The notes beneath the pieces are model-generated. The model saw only the letters and a list, made by a program, of their open reading frames with translations, searched no databases and was not told the DNA's origin. The position numbers and the translations under genes are program-made. A stretch of DNA of 64,000 nt from Microbacterium sp. 1.5R (GTDB lineage Bacteria > Actinomycetota > Actinomycetes > Actinomycetales > Microbacteriaceae), in NCBI RefSeq assembly GCF_001889265.1, contig NZ_CP018151.1:1240001-1304000 (forward strand). Direction: 5' to 3'. Below are positions 9,411 to 16,741 of this stretch, in pieces; within the stretch, counting starts at the first letter, position 1, and each line of letters opens with the position of its first letter.

Positions 9411-9631
9411 CATGGACCTCCGGGTCATTGTTTCCACCGACCGCGCCGCCGTCGACGGTCGCGCCGTTCGGTGGGACAGTCTAACGAGTGGATCCGAGGG
9501 CGATGCGGGTGTCGTCCTGTCGCGAGCGAAGGAGTCCGGGAATCGATTAGTCTCTCGGTGGAGCCGCCCCGACGCGTCGAGAGATGTCCGGGCGGCACTT
9601 CACGGAAATCGAGACTGGAGGGGATCGAGAT

Positions 9632-10951
9632 ATGCCTGACTATTCGGAGTTGCCGGACATCATCGGCAAGATGAAGCGCGCCGCGATCGACTGTTTCATG
9701 GCGGACCAGGGCTTTCACCCGAACTGGGGAAATGACCAGATCTACGCGAAGTGGGGCTTCATGCTCAACTTCTACAACCGGCCGAATGCGGCAGGCGAGG
9801 GCGGGGGCGACGGCAACGGCGTGAACCACTCGGTCGCACCGGCTTTCGACGACATCCGGGCCGCGATCGATGCCCGCGTGTCGAAGTGGCTTGATCTGCC
9901 GGACGGCGGCGACGCCTGCGAGGCACCGGCGAGTGCGACCTCGGCGGCAGCCGCGATCCTCGGCACCTCGGGCGCGGGTGCGTCGGTGCAGAACACCGGT
10001 GCGATCGGCACAGCCAACGACTCGGTGCACGAGATGATGGCGAACAAGATCGAGGGCAGCTTCAAGCCCGCGTTCATCGACAAGTACTACATCCAGTTCC
10101 AGTCCGTCACCCACGGCCTGGGGGACGCATGCGTGATCCTCCAGCTCAACTACAGCGCTCAGGCCGCCATGTGGCCCGCCGCGCGACAGGACGTCGTGTC
10201 GATCTGCGACAGCGCTCGCGCCGCCTGGGACCAGAAGGCGGGGAACGCCGCTGCGGCCAACGGGACGCTCGTGCTGACCGTCGTCGGAGCGGTGGCGGGA
10301 GTCGTATCCGCGATCGTGACGGCCGGCACGGGCACGGTGGCCGCAGCGGCCGTGCTCTCGGGAATCGCCGGCGCGGCGAGCAGCGCCGTGCAGGGGATCG
10401 CCCGCAACGTCGTCATCGAGGGCAACACCTATTCCGACATCCTGTCGTCTCTCGACGAGGCGCTCGGCAATCTCGACAAGGCGCTCGAGAAGCAGGAGAA
10501 CGAGCTCAACGACGCGATGGCCGAAGCCGCGAGCATCATCCGCTCCGACAACGCCACCTACAATCTGGACGCGTTCGCTCTCGGCCCGTACCCGGTCGGT
10601 GACGGCACGATGAGCATGGACAGGAGCAATGCGACCGTGGTGTCGAACAGCATGGGCCGGATCGATACGGAGCTCGCCAGTGCCGCAGCGGCGCTCGGGA
10701 GCGCGCCGGCGTCGAACCCGACTCCCCGCGGCGCCGGTGTCGGGCGCTCGTCGAACGGCACGCATTACGCGGCGAGCGACCTCTACGCGCTGACGGCGCG
10801 CTGCCTGGCCCTCACCGTGGCCGAGTATGCCCGAGGGCATCAGCTGTTCGACGCGACTGTCGAGGACTTCTTCTCGTCGGATTCCGCGGCTTCGCAGGAG
10901 GTCTCGCGCCTCCTTGCCGAAGAGATCCTCAGCGCGAATCTGGGGGTGTGA
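9632..10951 (+). CDS. Unrecognised 439-aa helical protein, possible secreted effector
   Basis: I do not recognise a family. The N-terminal half has Trp- and aromatic-rich helical stretches (NWGNDQIYAKWGFMLNFYN). Around residues 208-262 there is a Gly/Ala/Val-rich hydrophobic hairpin like those in pore-forming or type VII-secreted proteins, then a heptad-rich amphipathic segment (about 275-305, SSLDEALGNLDKALEKQENE). No signal peptide is present. The start at 9632 follows a GGAGGGGA ribosome binding site. The partner gene begins 5 bp after its stop, so the two form a unit; an effector plus immunity or chaperone arrangement is possible but not shown. Confidence 0.68.
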   Translation: MPDYSELPDIIGKMKRAAIDCFMADQGFHPNWGNDQIYAKWGFMLNFYNRPNAAGEGGGDGNGVNHSVAPAFDDIRAAIDARVSKWLDLPDGGDACEAPASATSAAAAILGTSGAGASVQNTGAIGTANDSVHEMMANKIEGSFKPAFIDKYYIQFQSVTHGLGDACVILQLNYSAQAAMWPAARQDVVSICDSARAAWDQKAGNAAAANGTLVLTVVGAVAGVVSAIVTAGTGTVAAAAVLSGIAGAASSAVQGIARNVVIEGNTYSDILSSLDEALGNLDKALEKQENELNDAMAEAASIIRSDNATYNLDAFALGPYPVGDGTMSMDRSNATVVSNSMGRIDTELASAAAALGSAPASNPTPRGAGVGRSSNGTHYAASDLYALTARCLALTVAEYARGHQLFDATVEDFFSSDSAASQEVSRLLAEEILSANLGV

Positions 10952-10955
10952 GCTG

Positions 10956-11423
10956 ATGGAGAGCCGTCATCTCGGACAGATCACCCTCGACGGCGGAACC
11001 GGAGGAGGCGCGATGAACGGCTCGGTGCCGTTCGACGGAGACGATGTGCAGGTGCGCATCGAGATCGACTATCCGGACCGCTTCGACGAGTCCGTCCTCA
11101 ACGACGTCGATATGGTTCTCGACAATCTCGCCTTCCTCGACGAGATGGCGCGCACCACCATCTCCGAGGGAGTGCAGCGCGACAGCTCACCCGCGGCGAG
11201 TGTCTTCCGCACCTGGGAACAGGGCCGGGTCGGGGGCGCCTCGGCGGGTGACTTCGTGGACGCGCTCTCGGTCGCGCGCGTTCTCATCCTGCCGGACGGC
11301 GGAACCGCGAACAGGGACCGCGTCGTGATGAGCTACGTCGCGGCCGGCGCGGCGGCGCTGGGCAGCGTCCGAGTCAAGTTCGTCGAGCCGACCGGTCCTG
11401 AGCTCACACTCAGCTACCGCTGA
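10956..11423 (+). CDS. Small acidic protein, DUF2004/DUF6985-like, possible immunity partner
   Basis: 155-residue protein beginning ESRHLGQITLDGG, with a predicted beta strand pattern and a middle helix (SVLNDVDMVLDNLAFLDEM). The layout resembles small DUF2004/DUF6985 proteins often found as immunity-type or SUKH-like partners in polymorphic toxin loci; this is by appearance only. The ATG lies 5 bp after the upstream stop, implying translational coupling. It is the last chromosomal gene before the integrated element at the initiator tRNA site. Confidence 0.65.
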   Translation: MESRHLGQITLDGGTGGGAMNGSVPFDGDDVQVRIEIDYPDRFDESVLNDVDMVLDNLAFLDEMARTTISEGVQRDSSPAASVFRTWEQGRVGGASAGDFVDALSVARVLILPDGGTANRDRVVMSYVAAGAAALGSVRVKFVEPTGPELTLSYR

Positions 11424-11484
11424 TCCTTCGCAGCCGAGCGATCTCGATGTCGCTCGGCTGCGAGGCCGGCGTGAGGTACACATG

Positions 11485-11528
11485 CGAAAGGCCCCTGATC
11501 GGAATATCTCCCGATCAAGGGCCTTTCG
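11485..11528. terminator. Hairpin terminator left of the element
   Basis: 18-nt arms (11485-11502 and 11511-11528) pair with one mismatch around an 8-nt loop. It lies 61 bp after the 155-aa gene and 15 bp outside the left repeat copy. On the minus strand it would be the original terminator of the initiator tRNA gene before insertion (inference). Confidence 0.7.
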
Positions 11529-11542
11529 TGTGTCGCATTCTC

Positions 11543-11585
11543 GTTGCGGGGACAGGATTTGAACCTGCGACCTCCGGGTTATGAG
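11543..11585 (-). repeat. Left attachment repeat (attL), truncated tRNA-fMet copy
   Basis: 43 bp identical to 14456-14498, covering the T arm, variable loop and anticodon-side part of the tRNA gene. The sequence beyond 11585 keeps only partial similarity to the 5' half of the tRNA, so this copy cannot make a tRNA. Confidence 0.88.
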
Positions 11586-11989
11586 GCCAGCGAATTGCCG
11601 AATGATTCCCTCTCGATGCAAACTTGCGGTCTAAGGCGAACAAGGTTCAAATAATTTGTCGCTGCTACGACGGCGTACTTACCGCTCCTTGCCTTTGCTC
11701 ACATGGGTTCTAGTTCAGGCTGATTGCTGGAGGGTCGAGCTCAATCTGCCTCGGATAACTCCTGAGGCCGATGCCTCGGCCACACCCAACTTCGCATCTA
11801 TGGGTAGTGCTGGAGCCACAAAGAGAAAAGTTTGTGTCCACTTTTGTGTCCAACTTTTTGTGTCCATATATACCCAAAACCGCTGTCTAGCCGCGCTCAA
11901 GCTGACTCGTTGAAGAGTCGTGCGCACCTTCTTGAGTCATGATTCGATGCGAGTCGGCTGTACTTGTCGTGTTGCATCACGTCGTGGTG
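11586..11989. other. Left end of element, no convincing gene
   Basis: About 400 bp of AT-richer sequence with no credible coding frame. 11586-11616 retains scattered similarity to the 5' half of tRNA-fMet. 11831-11866 carries three TTTGTGTCCA repeats. Short frames on both strands (for example 11656-11913 plus, 11715-11927 minus) have no recognisable product; the minus-strand frame covering the repeats could be a relic of an integrase C-terminus, but this is a guess. Confidence 0.55.
11831..11866 (+). repeat. Three TTTGTGTCCA direct repeats (putative integrase arm sites)
   Basis: Exact decamers at 11831-11840, 11843-11852 and 11857-11866, spaced 12 and 14 bp start to start. The same motif occurs at the right end of the element in the same orientation. 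Clustered short repeats near each att site are the usual layout of tyrosine-integrase arm-type binding sites; function is inferred. Confidence 0.65.
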
Positions 11990-12505
11990 CGGTCTAATAC
12001 CGGGTGGACCGAGAACATCGCGCTGCGCAACGGGGCGCACCGATGGGTGCTCGAGGCGATGCCCATCATTGAGACACGGCTGCCGTTCCGCCCGACTGGG
12101 ATTGACAGCGACAACGGCGGGGAGTTCATCAACGAGGCCATCATAAGCTGGGCGCAGGAACGTGACCTGTTCTTCACCCGCTCCCGCCCCTACCACTCCA
12201 ACGACAGCGCCCACGTCGAGCAGAAGAACGGCGACGTAGTGCGCCGCCACGCATTCCACTACCGCTGCGACGCAGCGACCGAGCTACGGCTGCTGAACGA
12301 GCTCTACACGCTCGTCAGAGTCAGACTGAACCTGTTCACCGGGACCACCAAAGCGATCGGATACCGAACCAACCGCAACGGCAAGAGTGTCCGCGTCTAC
12401 GACAAACGACGCGCCGAGATCGAACACCGCGACAATGTCGGCGATGAGGCACAGGACGCCGCGGAGCTCGCCGACGACCCCAAGAGCGCTCAGTGCCCAG
12501 GCTGA
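11990..12505 (+). pseudogene. Truncated DDE transposase (integrase-core family)
   Basis: The frame preserves the C-terminal two thirds of an integrase-core transposase: TGWTEN, GIDSDNGGEFIN (second catalytic Asp), FTRSRPYHSND and HVEQKN (catalytic Glu), ending with YRTNRNGKSVRVYDK. The helix-turn-helix N-terminus and the first catalytic Asp are absent, and no start codon with a ribosome binding site is in place; residues before about 11990 do not look like transposase. It is therefore a 5'-deleted remnant, probably inactive. No terminal inverted repeats were identified. Confidence 0.82.
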
Positions 12506-12606
12506 GCGCCGGTCGGGATCATCGGTGACCTGCGCCGGCAGTCAGCGTGACAATCCTTTCTGGGCGAGCGGCCACCGGTGTCGGATCAACGCGCTACGTT
12601 CCTCAT

Positions 12607-14256
12607 ATGAGCCTGCCTAAGCCAAACCAGCATTCGGGACCGATGGCTGACCATGTGCGAAAGGGGCGTGTATTCGAATCTCCGCTCATGGCCACTGGGT
12701 CACTGATCATCGGGAACTGGATCAAGGACGACCTGCCGGACCTTCTTTGGCCAGCCCTTGTCTTGGCAGAGCAGAGCAATGCCAGCATGCGGCAGTTCAT
12801 CAAGTGGCAGAAAGCCGTCCAAGAGGCGCTGGTCGACCACGACGACGCCGCGTCCGTGGCGGAGTTGCTAGATGGGCGTCTAACGAATCTTGCTCGTCTT
12901 GCCGATAAGTATCCCGACGCGATCGAGATCGTCACAGATCAGGGCAAGCATCATGGATTGCTTTCCACGGCGGTGCGACGCGCGCTTGCGTCGTACTCGA
13001 TCCACCCGGCACCGTGGCTTGTTGGCGAGATCGTCGTGGACGCTCCAGAGCAGGCAGATATGGAGTTAGTCGCGGACGCGCTGTGGTCCGTAATGCGTGA
13101 TGGTCATCGACAAGCCCTCATCAAGTGCATGCGGATCTGGAGCACAGTCCAGGCTGGCACATTCAGCTCAGATGCCCAGACGATCGAGTTCCTACAGGAC
13201 TATCCGGTCAACCTGAGTAGGCGTGATTCCGTGGACTCCATGGTTCGTTCTCTCTGGGGAGCCCACAAAGGGTTGCTCGAGGGGGACAACCCGAACCCCT
13301 TTGACGAGTCAATCAAGTGGGCAAAAATGTTCTGGGGAATGAATTCGATGACATCCAGATGCCTTCGAAAGCGTGAGGTCGAAGCTTCGGATAAAGCTCA
13401 AGCTGAATCCGCTGATGGTGAGCTGGCCGATCCGCAGGCGTCTGCAATACCCACTGAGCAAGCAGAACCCACACCCATGCCAGACGGCGGTGAGAATCTG
13501 CGCAGGTTCACAATGGACGTCTTCAGCAGCTTCGTCGAAGCACTCGAGACGGCACCAGCTCACCTGTATGAGAACGAGCGACAAGAGGTCGTCTCCGGGC
13601 TTGTGGCCCGTGCCGGACGCGATGTCATCGCGGTGCTGGGCGTGCCTGACATGTGGTGCCTCGAGCACGGAGCGCACGTCGGACGGATGCTTGTGGAGAC
13701 CAAGATATATCTCCGATGGATGGCCCGGCAGGACGCGTCGATCTACAAGCAGTTCAAGGAGTACGGCGCAGGCAAGGCCAAGTTGTATGCGCGAATCGTG
13801 GATGAGATACCCGCCGAGGCGCGCACGGTCGGTTTCAACGAAAGCATCGACGAGCTCAAGAGGCTCAGCTACAACGACGACGTATTGGACTACCGGACGG
13901 TGGACACTCGGGACACTTTCGCCGGTGGCAAGTCGGTCCGTGCAATGGCGGAAGAAGCAGGCCTCATTGACCTCTACCGACAGGCATATTCGATGTCGAG
14001 CGGCGTTGTCCACTCAGAGTGGTGGTCAGTCGAGGCGCAAGCCATGGAGCGGTGCATGAATGTGCTCCACGGCGGCCACCTCATCCCCAGCATGTCGCTG
14101 AACCAGGGTGGCAACGTTCCGTTCGCTCAGGCTTGGGTTGACCAGTTCTACTCACTCGCGCTGGACGGGCTGACCATCCTCCGCACCGACGAGGAAGCGG
14201 TAGCAGCAGCCTTCGCCTGGATGAACGACGATGAAGAATCGAAAGCGGCGTCGTAG
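12607..14256 (+). CDS. DUF5677-type protein, cargo of the element
   Basis: 549-residue soluble protein, the only intact gene in the element. The C-terminal half carries the pattern of DUF5677 proteins: ETKIYLRWMARQDASIYKQF, then a helical stretch, then DLYRQAYSMSSGVVHSEWW. The N-terminal half is helical and unassigned, and a low-complexity linker (about residues 255-300) separates the two. Function is unknown; a role in defence or host interference is only suggested by its place as sole cargo. Codon use is clearly less GC-biased than the chromosomal genes, consistent with transfer. The start at 12607 (ATG) is preferred over GTG 12547; neither has a clear ribosome binding site. Confidence 0.75.
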   Translation: MSLPKPNQHSGPMADHVRKGRVFESPLMATGSLIIGNWIKDDLPDLLWPALVLAEQSNASMRQFIKWQKAVQEALVDHDDAASVAELLDGRLTNLARLADKYPDAIEIVTDQGKHHGLLSTAVRRALASYSIHPAPWLVGEIVVDAPEQADMELVADALWSVMRDGHRQALIKCMRIWSTVQAGTFSSDAQTIEFLQDYPVNLSRRDSVDSMVRSLWGAHKGLLEGDNPNPFDESIKWAKMFWGMNSMTSRCLRKREVEASDKAQAESADGELADPQASAIPTEQAEPTPMPDGGENLRRFTMDVFSSFVEALETAPAHLYENERQEVVSGLVARAGRDVIAVLGVPDMWCLEHGAHVGRMLVETKIYLRWMARQDASIYKQFKEYGAGKAKLYARIVDEIPAEARTVGFNESIDELKRLSYNDDVLDYRTVDTRDTFAGGKSVRAMAEEAGLIDLYRQAYSMSSGVVHSEWWSVEAQAMERCMNVLHGGHLIPSMSLNQGGNVPFAQAWVDQFYSLALDGLTILRTDEEAVAAAFAWMNDDEESKAAS

Positions 14257-14363
14257 ACGACTGCGCTGCCCAGTTTTCTAAGGCGGACGTAGCCAGAAGA
14301 AGCAGTGACTCGCGCCGGCAAGGGCGGGCACTACTTCTTCCGTTATCTGAGGTTCAATAACCA

Positions 14364-14385
14364 CTGTGTCCACTTTTGTGTCCAC
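14364..14385 (+). repeat. Two TGTGTCCAC direct repeats at right end (putative arm sites)
   Basis: CTGTGTCCAC at 14364-14373 and TTTGTGTCCAC at 14375-14385. They match the three repeats at 11831-11866 in sequence and orientation and lie 71 bp inside the right attachment copy. Confidence 0.62.
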
Positions 14386-14408
14386 TTCGCAGTTTCAGAG
14401 GGCAAAGC

Positions 14409-14451
14409 AAAAGGCTCCTGATCGGGATAAATCCCTGATCAGGAGCCTTTT
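14409..14451 (-). terminator. Intrinsic terminator of tRNA-fMet, element-borne
   Basis: A 15-bp perfect stem (14409-14423 with 14437-14451) is extended by GGGA/TCCC around a TAAA loop. On the minus strand it is followed by TTTTGCTTTG, giving a good U tract just downstream of the tRNA 3' end. It resembles the hairpin at 11485-11528 in position and partly in sequence. Confidence 0.85.
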
Positions 14452-14455
14452 CTTT

Positions 14456-14498
14456 GTTGCGGGGACAGGATTTGAACCTGCGACCTCCGGGTTATGAG
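14456..14498 (-). repeat. Right attachment repeat (attR) within tRNA-fMet
   Basis: 43 bp identical to 11543-11585, beginning at the tRNA 3' end and reaching the anticodon loop. On this side the tRNA gene is complete, so integration kept a functional copy. Confidence 0.88.
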
Positions 14499-14530
14499 CC
14501 CGGCGAGCTACCGAACTGCTCCACCCCGCG
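14457..14530 (-). tRNA. tRNA-fMet: Initiator tRNA-fMet (CAT)
   Basis: A 74-nt cloverleaf with anticodon CAT. Two initiator hallmarks are visible: a C1-A72 mismatch at the top of the acceptor stem (CGCGGGG against CCCCGCA) and three consecutive G-C pairs in the anticodon stem (CCGGG/CCCGG). The T arm is GCAGG-TTCAAAT-CCTGT. CCA is not encoded (the next bases read CAA). The 3' half is the integration target of the adjacent element. Confidence 0.96.
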
Positions 14531-14597
14531 GCACGATCAATAGCCTAACACGCGAATCAGGAGCGCGCGAATCGAGGCCGCGAGGACGCGTGTGCGA

Positions 14598-14603
14598 GAG
14601 GAT
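14598..14603 (+). promoter_or_regulatory. Weak candidate leaderless -10 (GAGGAT)
   Basis: GAGGAT ends 7 nt before the ATG at 14610; the match to TAnnnT is imperfect. Confidence 0.3.
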
Positions 14604-14609
14604 GGGAGC

Positions 14610-15431
14610 ATGCCAGAGACCCCCGCCGTGCCCGCCGCTGTGCCCGTCGCCGTCTGTCAGTTCGCCCCCACCGCCTCCCGTGCGGCCAACCGTGATCGGA
14701 TCGCGGAGCTGACGGCGGAGGCCGCCGCACGCGGTGCCAGGCTGGTCGTGTTCCCCGAGTACTCGAGCTACTTCGTGGATCCGATGGACGCCACTCTCGC
14801 CGAGAATGCGGAGCCACTCAATGGTGAGTTCGTGTCGACACTGACTGCGCTGGCCTCCGACTACGCAGTGGTGATCGTGGCGGGGCTGGCCGAGCAGGCC
14901 TCGGACGCCGCTCATGTGAGGAACACGGTGGTCGCGGTGCGCGGCGACGGCATCCTCGCGACCTATCGCAAGCAGCACCTGTATGACGCCTTCGGCCAGA
15001 CCGAGTCCGACTGGGTCGAGGCGGGGGAGATCGGGGGAGCGGCGACGTTCGAGCTCGCGGGCATCCGATTCGGACTGATGACCTGTTACGACCTGCGATT
15101 CCCCGAGGTGTCGCGCACTCTGATGGATGCCGGCGCCGACGCCCTGGTGGTGCCGGCCGAGTGGGTCCGCGGTCCGCTCAAGGAGCACCACTGGACCACG
15201 CTGCTGGCGGCACGCGCCATCGAGAACACCGCGTACGTGATCGCCGCCGACCACCCGACCCCGATCGGCGTCGGGCACTCGCAGATCGTCGATCCGCAGG
15301 GCGTCGTGCTCGCCGGGGTGGGAACGAACGAGGGCATCGCGGTCGCGACAGTCGAGCGGAGCACGATCGATCGCGTGCGGGCAGTGAACCCGTCCCTGCG
15401 CGGGCGCCGATACGCCGTCGGTCCGCGCTGA
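14610..15431 (+). CDS. Carbon-nitrogen (nitrilase-family) hydrolase
   Basis: 273-residue cytosolic amidase of the nitrilase superfamily, probably an omega-amidase or deaminated-glutathione-amidase-like enzyme; the exact substrate cannot be read from sequence. The catalytic triad is complete: Glu50 (FPEYSS), Lys121 (YRKQHLYDAF) and Cys159 (MTCYDLRFPE). The start at 14610 is preferred to the GTG at 14592 because of the AGGA/GGGAG just upstream and the conserved opening PVAVCQFAPT. It is convergent with the aminotransferase gene, only 10 bp apart; a small inverted repeat spans the junction. Confidence 0.9.
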   Translation: MPETPAVPAAVPVAVCQFAPTASRAANRDRIAELTAEAAARGARLVVFPEYSSYFVDPMDATLAENAEPLNGEFVSTLTALASDYAVVIVAGLAEQASDAAHVRNTVVAVRGDGILATYRKQHLYDAFGQTESDWVEAGEIGGAATFELAGIRFGLMTCYDLRFPEVSRTLMDAGADALVVPAEWVRGPLKEHHWTTLLAARAIENTAYVIAADHPTPIGVGHSQIVDPQGVVLAGVGTNEGIAVATVERSTIDRVRAVNPSLRGRRYAVGPR

Positions 15432-15441
15432 ACGAGAGCGT

Positions 15442-16641
15442 TCAGAAGCTCGTCGCGAGCCTCGTCGCCGCGTCCTCCAGGATCTCGACGCGTTTGCACG
15501 CCGCGAAGCGGACGAGCCCGGCGTACTCGCGTCGGCGTGACTGCGACACGAAGGCGGTCAGCGGGATCGCGACCACTCCTGCGCGTTCGGGAAGTGCGCG
15601 GCAGAACTCCGCGGCATCCGCTCCGCCGAGCGCTGACGCGTCGGCCACCGTGAAATAGCCGCCCTGGGGCGGATGCACGGTGAACCCGGCGGCGCGCAGG
15701 CCGGCGCCGAGTATCTCGTGCTTGCGCGCCAGCGTCGACGCGGCACCCGCGAAGAACGCATCTCCGAGGCGCAGACCCACGGCGATCGCCGGCTGGAACG
15801 GCGAGCCGTTCACGTATGTCAGATACTGCTTCACGGTCAGCACAGCGGTGATGAGATCGGCGGGGCCGTGCACCCAGCCGATCTTCCAGCCGGTCGCGGA
15901 GAACGTCTTGCCCGCCGACGAGATCGTGAGCGTGCGCTCGGCGCCACCCGGCAGGGTGGCGACGGGGGTGTGCGGGATCTCGAACGCGAGATGCTCGTAG
16001 ACCTCATCGGTGACGATGATCGCATCGTGCAGATCGGCGAGACGGACGACCTCCGAGAGCACCTCGCGACCGAAGACGGCTCCGGTGGGGTTGTGGGGGT
16101 CATTGACCAGGATGATGCGCGTGCGGTCGGACACCACGTCCGCCAGCTGCTCGAGATCGGGCTGGAAGTCCGGAGCGCGCAACGGCACCGTGCGCAGTCG
16201 CGCGCCGGCGAGAGCGACCGCCGCCGCGTAGGAGTCGTAGTACGGCTCGAAGACGACGACCTCGTCGTCAGGACCGTCGATGAGGGCGAGCAGCGTCGCG
16301 GTCAGCGCCTCGGTGGCACCGGCCGTCACGATCACCTCTGTGGAGGGGTCGACCTCGAGCCCGTAGAAGCGCCGCTGGTGTTCGCTGATCGCGGCGAGCA
16401 GGTCGGGGTTCCCTCTTCCGGGCGGGTACTGGTTCACCCCGCGGGAGATCGCGTCCCTGGCAGCGTCGAGCACCTCTGCAGGACCGTCCTCGTCGGGGAA
16501 GCCCTGGCCGAGATTGATCGCACCGGTTCGGGCCGCAGCAGCGGACATCTCTGCGAAGATGGTGGGCGCGACGGTTCCGTCTGGTGCGAGCAGACCGGCT
16601 CCCGCTGCCGTGCGCCGCCATGCGCCGGGGATGACACTCAT
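15442..16641 (-). CDS. PLP-dependent class I/II aminotransferase
   Basis: 399-residue fold-type I aminotransferase of the MalY/DapC/kynurenine-aminotransferase group. It shows INLGQGFPDEDGP, the NDPHNPTGAVF substrate-binding loop, TDEVYEHLAF and the PLP Lys245 in SSAGKTFSATGWKIGW. Likely an amino-acid transaminase such as methionine or N-succinyl-diaminopimelate aminotransferase; specificity is not decidable here. The ATG at 16641 is chosen because MSVIPGAWRRT precedes the conserved region and a TAGCCT box ends 8 nt upstream. It reads divergently from the HtrA-type protease with a 100-bp intergenic region. Confidence 0.9.
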   Translation of the reverse strand: MSVIPGAWRRTAAGAGLLAPDGTVAPTIFAEMSAAAARTGAINLGQGFPDEDGPAEVLDAARDAISRGVNQYPPGRGNPDLLAAISEHQRRFYGLEVDPSTEVIVTAGATEALTATLLALIDGPDDEVVVFEPYYDSYAAAVALAGARLRTVPLRAPDFQPDLEQLADVVSDRTRIILVNDPHNPTGAVFGREVLSEVVRLADLHDAIIVTDEVYEHLAFEIPHTPVATLPGGAERTLTISSAGKTFSATGWKIGWVHGPADLITAVLTVKQYLTYVNGSPFQPAIAVGLRLGDAFFAGAASTLARKHEILGAGLRAAGFTVHPPQGGYFTVADASALGGADAAEFCRALPERAGVVAIPLTAFVSQSRRREYAGLVRFAACKRVEILEDAATRLATSF

Positions 16642-16648
16642 GAAGAAC

Positions 16649-16654
16649 AGGCTA
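16649..16654 (-). promoter_or_regulatory. Candidate leaderless promoter -10 (TAGCCT)
   Basis: On the minus strand TAGCCT ends 8 nt before the ATG at 16641. Confidence 0.4.
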
Positions 16655-16741
16655 AGGCCATAGGTGAAACTCATCTTCGCCATACGAAACGCACAGATAC
16701 AGGCGTCACTCTGAGAGGGCGTTGTTGAAGGAGCACACACC

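Larger units (their letters stand above)
11543..14498. mobile_element. Cryptic integrated element at tRNA-fMet 3' end (about 3 kb)
   Basis: Bounded by a perfect 43-bp direct repeat of the 3' part of the initiator tRNA gene: a partial copy at 11543-11585 and the copy inside the intact tRNA gene at 14456-14498. Inside are TTTGTGTCCA decamer clusters close to both ends, a truncated DDE transposase and one intact cargo gene. Base composition is visibly less GC-rich than the flanks, most strongly in 11630-11900. No integrase, excisionase or replication gene is present. This is the structure of a tRNA-targeted prophage remnant, satellite or genomic islet that has lost, or never had, its integrase. 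Confidence 0.82.

Noticed and set aside
9425..10840. 471-codon minus-strand frame opposite the 439-residue gene
   Set aside because: Arg/His/Val-rich shadow product without domains; the plus strand has ribosome binding sites and a coupled gene pair.
11543..11616. Second functional tRNA-fMet gene
   Set aside because: The 5' half is degenerate and cannot form the acceptor and D stems.
11831..11866. CRISPR-like array
   Set aside because: Repeat unit is only 10 bp with 2-4 bp gaps and no spacers; it fits integrase arm sites.
11656..11927. Short frames on both strands at the left end of the element
   Set aside because: No recognisable domain, no ribosome binding site; they cover the repeat cluster and are better seen as non-coding att-region sequence.
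11990..12505. Active insertion sequence
   Set aside because: The transposase lacks its N-terminus and first catalytic Asp, and no terminal inverted repeats were found.
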